From Xanthobacteraceae bacterium (GTDB lineage Bacteria; Pseudomonadota; Alphaproteobacteria; Rhizobiales; Xanthobacteraceae): 10,252 nucleotides of DNA. The stretch lies in the NCBI GenBank assembly GCA_030043175.1, contig JASHYD010000594.1, positions 1 through 10,252 on the forward strand. The letters are read 5' to 3'. The position numbers and the translations under genes were made by a program. The number at the start of each line of letters is the position of its first letter. Position 1 is the stretch's first letter. Under the pieces are notes generated by a model, which was given only the letters and a program-made list of their open reading frames with translations, searched no databases and was not told the DNA's origin. Below are positions 6,748-10,252 of this stretch, in pieces.

Positions 6748-8352
6748 TTAGACCATCGACTGGCGCACTCCGGCCGCAAGGGCATGGGCGTCCCTGTCAT
6801 CAAGATACTGCTTGAGCCGATAGCTGCGAAAAGTCCAGGCCCGCCAATCGGCCATCCGCCAAGCATGGCGCGCCTCCAGGCTCCCGCGGCAGTCGCACAC
6901 GCCGGATTGTGGCAGCCGCCCATTCGAAGTCGCCTTCGTCTTGGCTGCCAGCTTGTCCAGTGCCGGGAGCGCCGCCGGACCGAGCCCGCACAGATAGGCC
7001 ATGTCGGCCGGCTGGCCCGAGCCGGTGATCTCACGGCTATGCATCACATTGAATTGCGCGATCGTGCTGGAGAAATCGACGAGGCTGCAGACGTAGAGCG
7101 CCAGCGCAAGCACTGCCGCGTTGGCCCAGACTAGCCAGCGGTTGGTCCGGTCAAGCACGATCCTGGCCACGATCAGGATCAGGCCAGCGGCGACAAGCAA
7201 CATCCAGACGAAGGCCGCGCAACGCCATTGAGTGAGAGAATAGACCTCGACATAGAGATCGAGGCGGAGCATCGACGACGACACGAGCAGCAGATTCTGG
7301 CCGATCCACAGGAACACCAGCACGCGCACAAGGCGTGAACGTGCGATGGTGGTTCCCGGCTGGGCGGCGGCCACCACGAAGGCGGCGGCCATGAGCGTGG
7401 TCACGATCAGCGGGTAGGCGCCGCGATGCGCATAAGCCGCATAGGTCATTCCGGCCGGCAGAGCCAGACCGCCCCACAAGTAGGCGGCATCGAGCGTGGA
7501 CTGAACAGCGAACAGCGCGTTGAACAAAACGAGTGAACGCAGGATCGCGGTCCGGCCGAATAGCGGGCCGTCCGAGCGCACGGTGGCGGCCGGCGCCGCT
7601 ATCACGGTCCGGTCTGGCGATCGCGCGGCAGACAACCGTTCGGGCGAAAGCTCCAGCTCGAGGGCGTCCATAATGCGTTGCATCGTCGGCTTGATAGCGA
7701 TCCGTACCTGCAGGAACGGCCAGGTCAGGGCGATGACCGCGAGCCAAAACAGCGGCCGCGCGAGGTCGATGTGCTTCCAGGCTGATGTGTCAACACTGCT
7801 CAACCATTGCTCGATGAGCGGATTGGCCCGCGAGAACAGCAGCAGAAACAGGCCGCCGAGGCCGACCGGCACGATCCAAGCCACCAGCCAGTCGGCGCCG
7901 TGCGTCGCGATATCGCGCTGTTTTGCCTCATGGATCGCATAGCCGAGATCAGCCGCCAGCCGGAACGGGCCCGAGGCGATCATCCAGCCGACATCGGTGA
8001 GCCGCTGTACCGCGGGCGGCGCCGGCCATCCGGTCGCCACAAGCGCAAAAACGCTAGCGCCGGCGGCCGCGAAGACCAATGATAGCAGGCCGAAGTCTTC
8101 GATCGCGGGCAGGAGCGCGGCCGCGAGAACAGCAACCGCGCCGGCGAGCTCGGTGCGGCTCGCGCGAACCGGATTGCTCAGCAGCGCAGTGGCGCACAAC
8201 GCGGCCACAAAGATCGCGACCGAAATGCCGGGCGCATGCAGATAAAACAGCCAGTCTGCCAACGCCGTCACTACTAACCCGGCGCCAAGGAGAGGAAGGG
8301 TGCCGCACACCCAGGATGGGATCGCGTGTCGCGCGATCGGAAAGCTGATCAT
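6748..8352 (-). CDS. DUF4173 (DUF4153-like) polytopic inner-membrane protein
   Basis: A 534-residue integral membrane protein of unknown biochemical role and the first gene of the operon with the two-component pair. I count about eleven hydrophobic segments (near residues 17-37, 43-60, 69-83, 88-108, 155-174, 200-216, 270-285, 315-331, 341-359, 377-399 and 406-425), with a charged loop at about 217-268. Family-type signatures are TYAAYAHRGAYPLIVT (303-318), RLDLYVEVYSLT (363-374) and the soluble tail FNVMHSR...LGPAALPALDKL (434-468) followed by DWRAW (502-506). The tail has three cysteines (455, 486, 488). The frame extends 30 codons further upstream, but ATG 8352 has AAAGGAG ten bases before it and the extension is not membrane-like. 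Its place beside a CreB/CreC-like pair parallels CreD in creABCD, though it is not CreD by sequence as far as I can judge. Confidence 0.88.
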   Translation of the reverse strand: MISFPIARHAIPSWVCGTLPLLGAGLVVTALADWLFYLHAPGISVAIFVAALCATALLSNPVRASRTELAGAVAVLAAALLPAIEDFGLLSLVFAAAGASVFALVATGWPAPPAVQRLTDVGWMIASGPFRLAADLGYAIHEAKQRDIATHGADWLVAWIVPVGLGGLFLLLFSRANPLIEQWLSSVDTSAWKHIDLARPLFWLAVIALTWPFLQVRIAIKPTMQRIMDALELELSPERLSAARSPDRTVIAAPAATVRSDGPLFGRTAILRSLVLFNALFAVQSTLDAAYLWGGLALPAGMTYAAYAHRGAYPLIVTTLMAAAFVVAAAQPGTTIARSRLVRVLVFLWIGQNLLLVSSSMLRLDLYVEVYSLTQWRCAAFVWMLLVAAGLILIVARIVLDRTNRWLVWANAAVLALALYVCSLVDFSSTIAQFNVMHSREITGSGQPADMAYLCGLGPAALPALDKLAAKTKATSNGRLPQSGVCDCRGSLEARHAWRMADWRAWTFRSYRLKQYLDDRDAHALAAGVRQSMV

Positions 8353-8480
8353 CGTGATATAGCTCCTTTGATTTGCCCGAGGAAATTCGGAAGCGAGAGT
8401 GGCGTGGCGGGCCGGCCAGCAGAAAAGCCGTCGCTTTCGCACGGCCGCAAATAGCGGTGCGAATTTGCAGCTGTCGCGGC

Positions 8481-8525
8481 ATCATTTCCCAGAGTTTCAG
8501 GATTTTCGTGCAGGATTCGTGCAGG
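8481..8525 (-). promoter_or_regulatory. Putative response-regulator operator: tandem 10-bp direct repeats, 11-bp period
   Basis: TTCGTGCAGG occurs at 8505-8514 and again at 8516-8525, separated by one A; on the minus strand this reads as two CCTGCACGAA units. A degenerate third copy (TTTCAGGA, about 8495-8502) lies on the operon side. The 11-bp period is that of PhoB/OmpR-type dimers, and TTCGT-N6-TTCGT resembles the E. coli CreB tag TTCAC-N6-TTCAC in spacing and partly in sequence. A -10-like AATGAT (minus strand, 8481-8486) sits about 18 bases toward the operon. The repeats lie 153-173 bases before the DUF4173 start. The repeats are seen; their binding by the operon's own regulator is inferred. 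Confidence 0.5.
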
Positions 8526-8538
8526 TGCTCCACTCGCC

Positions 8539-8586
8539 GATTTCGACACCCGGTGCATGATTTCGCGAATGGCCAGCCACGAAATC
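8539..8586. repeat. Three phased copies of GATTTCG (two direct, one inverted)
   Basis: GATTTCG occurs at 8539-8545 and 8559-8565, and its complement CGAAATC at 8580-8586. Starts are 20 and 21 bases apart, about two helical turns, so all three face the same side of the DNA. They are adjacent to the tandem repeats at 8505-8525 in the divergent spacer. This may be a second binding site for either flanking gene; short heptamers can also recur by chance. Confidence 0.35.
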
Positions 8587-9166
8587 GCGCACGATCGTCG
8601 TGGTGGCTAGCACCCCCCGAAAAACGACGACAGCACATCCGGCTGCGTTGGTTCGCAAGCACGCCGCGCATATCCCGCCTCGCTTCAGGCAGGCAACAGT
8701 CTCGACAGGTTTTGGCAACGGCGATGTCGGTGGGGGCATCCTAAAAATAACCGTTGCAGGTCAAAGAGCGCCCATACCCATGGCTAACGATTTGAAAAAT
8801 GATAGCTTTCTGTGGCGCTGCGCTGGCCACCCCCCCGTCCAACGCGTCATTTTGATTGTCATTTCTTCTCGTGGGGCAGGCGGCGGGACGATTTTTTCGT
8901 GAGCCCCGCTTCGTTGCGCGGCTCGCGGTCAGCTTCTTCTGCGCCAGCCTTCCGCGTATACACCCGAGCCATGGTCGCATCATCCCAACCGAATATCAGC
9001 CAACTCATGCTCCCTTGCGCCGGCTTCAGCGAGTCGGGCGGGTCCCATTTTGCGCAAGCCGCGGCAGGCAGTCCCCCTTCACGCGCCCACTCTCGTTATG
9101 ACCGGCCTGACTCTCGGTTACGCGATGCGTCGGCCCCGAAAAGGTGTTTGAAAAGGAGTGCACCCG
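8587..9166. other. Rieske-gene side of the divergent intergenic region
   Basis: About 580 bases with no supportable gene. Open frames of 80-145 codons on both strands overlap each other, lack ribosome-binding sites and have low-complexity Arg/Ser/Pro-rich products. An AT-rich patch (about 8785-8812) may hold promoter elements, but I cannot assign a clear -35/-10 pair. A run of seven C lies near 8830. The stretch is long for a promoter, and it may hold the remains of a lost regulator gene. Confidence 0.4.
9089..9116 (+). promoter_or_regulatory. Direct repeat ACTCTCG at 21-bp spacing before the Rieske gene
   Basis: ACTCTCGTTATG begins at 9089 and the similar ACTCTCGGTTACG at 9110. The shared ACTCTCG copies are 21 bases apart, two helical turns, and lie 50-78 bases before the oxygenase start. 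Position and phasing suit a regulator site. No regulator gene is in the window, and chance is possible. Confidence 0.3.
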
Positions 9167-10186
9167 ATGTTTCTACGCAATGGTTGGTACGCAGCAATCT
9201 GGTCCAAAGACCTCGCCAACAAGCCGATGGCGCGGACATTCCTAAATGAGCGTGTTGTGTTGTTTCGGTCGACCACCGGCGTCCCTGCAGCGCTTGAAGA
9301 CAAGTGCTGTCATCGCGCTGCGCCACTGTCACGCGGCGAGATCAACGGCGAGTACCTCGCGTGTGGTTATCACGGCCTTCAATTCGACGCCAATGGCCAA
9401 TGCGTTCTGGTACCGGGCCAGAAGCATGTGCCGCCGGGCGCGAAAGTTCGCAGCTATCCGGTCTACGAGAAGTGGAATGTTATCTGGATTTGGATGGGAG
9501 ACGCTGACAAGGCCGATGCGAGTAAGGTGCCGGACCTGCCTTGGCTGAACGATGCCAAGTGGGCGACCACTCCTGGGACAATTCACGTCAAGACAAACTA
9601 CCAGTTCATCATCGACAATCTTCTGGATCTCACGCACGTTACTTACGTGCATAAGAATACGCTTGCCGGTGATCCGCGCGAAGCGACGACGCCGACAAAG
9701 ATGGAAAGACTCCAAAACGGTGTGCGGGTGGGGCGCTGGATGCTCGACTTCGTGCCGCCCCCACTTTTCGCCCGTGCCGGAAATTTCACGGGCAAGGTTG
9801 ATCGCTGGCAATTGGTGACGTGGACTCCGCCGTCAACAGTATTTCTCGACGTGGGATGTGCTCGCGCCGGCACCGGAGCCCCGCAGGGAGACCGTAGTCA
9901 GGGCATTTCGATCTGGTCTACTCATCTCGTCACGCCCGAGAGTGAGGAGACCAGTCACTACATGTTCTGTTACTCACGGGACTTCAAGACGAAGGACGAG
10001 AGCACATCTAGGCTTTTGTATGAGGGGTCGAAGGCGACCTTCCTTGAAGACGCCGACATTCTCGAAGCGGTGCAGACCAACCGCGTGGGCGGCTCGCTTG
10101 CAGGCCTGATTGACGTGAACGCCGACGCGGCGCAGCTGCAGGCGCGCCGAATGCTTCAGTCGATGATCTCAGCTGAGCAACAGTAG
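9167..10186 (+). CDS. Rieske non-heme iron oxygenase, oxygenase component (VanA / dicamba-monooxygenase-like)
   Basis: A 339-residue soluble oxygenase subunit expected to hydroxylate or O-/N-demethylate an aromatic or related substrate with O2 and electrons from a separate reductase. The N-terminal Rieske domain has C47-x-H49 and C66-x2-H69 for the [2Fe-2S] cluster (CHRAAPLSRG to CGYHGLQF). The catalytic domain has the bridging Asp154 and iron ligands His157 and His162 in NLLDLTHVTYVH; the likely third ligand is Asp295 in FLEDADILEAVQ (292-303). Length and motif wording (MFLRNGWYAAIW at the start, 'DLTHVTYVH') fit the VanA / phenoxybenzoate / dicamba O-demethylase branch, but substrate cannot be read from this. 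ATG 9167 is chosen because AAAAGGAG lies eight bases before it; a GTG three codons upstream overlaps that site. The 66 bases after the stop contain no recognisable reductase start, so its electron donor is encoded elsewhere or further on. Confidence 0.93.
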   Translation: MFLRNGWYAAIWSKDLANKPMARTFLNERVVLFRSTTGVPAALEDKCCHRAAPLSRGEINGEYLACGYHGLQFDANGQCVLVPGQKHVPPGAKVRSYPVYEKWNVIWIWMGDADKADASKVPDLPWLNDAKWATTPGTIHVKTNYQFIIDNLLDLTHVTYVHKNTLAGDPREATTPTKMERLQNGVRVGRWMLDFVPPPLFARAGNFTGKVDRWQLVTWTPPSTVFLDVGCARAGTGAPQGDRSQGISIWSTHLVTPESEETSHYMFCYSRDFKTKDESTSRLLYEGSKATFLEDADILEAVQTNRVGGSLAGLIDVNADAAQLQARRMLQSMISAEQQ

Positions 10187-10252
10187 TCATGGAGCTGACG
10201 TTACCGAGCCGATTGCTCACCTGAGCGACGAACCAATGGAGCGCTTGAGCAG

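Noticed and set aside
8353..8442. 30-codon N-terminal extension of the DUF4173 protein.
   Set aside because: The ribosome-binding site AAAGGAG lies inside it, right before ATG 8352, and the extension is not membrane-like.
8812..9249. 145-codon plus-strand frame running into the Rieske gene.
   Set aside because: It overlaps the oxygenase start in another frame, lacks a ribosome-binding site and has an Arg/Ser-rich product without known features.
10193..10252. Short frames after the oxygenase stop, including an 11-codon ORF from the ATG near 10189 and an ATG near 10236.
   Set aside because: Too short and cut by the window edge; no match to a reductase N-terminus.

Overview
The window looks like chromosome from a GC-rich alphaproteobacterium. 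The style of the proteins (a Tat-exported DsrE-like protein, a RhlE helicase starting MSSF, a small K/E/A-rich protein) points to Bradyrhizobium or a close relative. This is recognition from memory, not a search result. Several starts are TTG or GTG and are set by Shine-Dalgarno position and family fit.

Layout, left to right. Bases 1-674 hold no gene I can support, only a perfect 12-bp stem-loop at 362-390. A minus-strand gene (675-1454) encodes a Tat-signal protein of the type often labelled 'transcriptional initiation protein Tat'. Bases 1848-2089 are a frameshifted remnant of the C-terminus of an RND efflux permease. A 62-residue charged helical protein (TTG start, 2368-2556) and a RhlE-type DEAD-box RNA helicase (TTG start, 2762-4111) follow on the plus strand. 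A possible 34-residue antisense ORF overlaps the helicase start. After a convergent intergenic stretch comes a compact minus-strand operon, read from 8352 down to 4443: DUF4173 membrane protein, OmpR/PhoB-type response regulator, CreC-like histidine kinase. The regulator's ribosome-binding site abuts the stop of the membrane protein, and the kinase start overlaps the regulator stop by 4 nt. The window ends with a plus-strand Rieske non-heme iron oxygenase of the VanA / dicamba-monooxygenase type (9167-10186).

How the parts fit. The kinase, regulator and membrane protein form one signalling unit that resembles E. coli creBCD in organisation, with a DUF4173 protein where CreD would be. Upstream of that operon are two perfect 10-bp direct repeats at an 11-bp period, the spacing used by PhoB/OmpR/CreB dimers, so autoregulation is a reasonable hypothesis. 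The same 814-bp divergent spacer drives the Rieske oxygenase and holds further phased short repeats. No IS element, CRISPR array, tRNA or rRNA was seen. The most novel candidates are the DUF4173 two-component operon with its putative operator, and the antisense small ORF with a strong ribosome-binding site at the helicase start.
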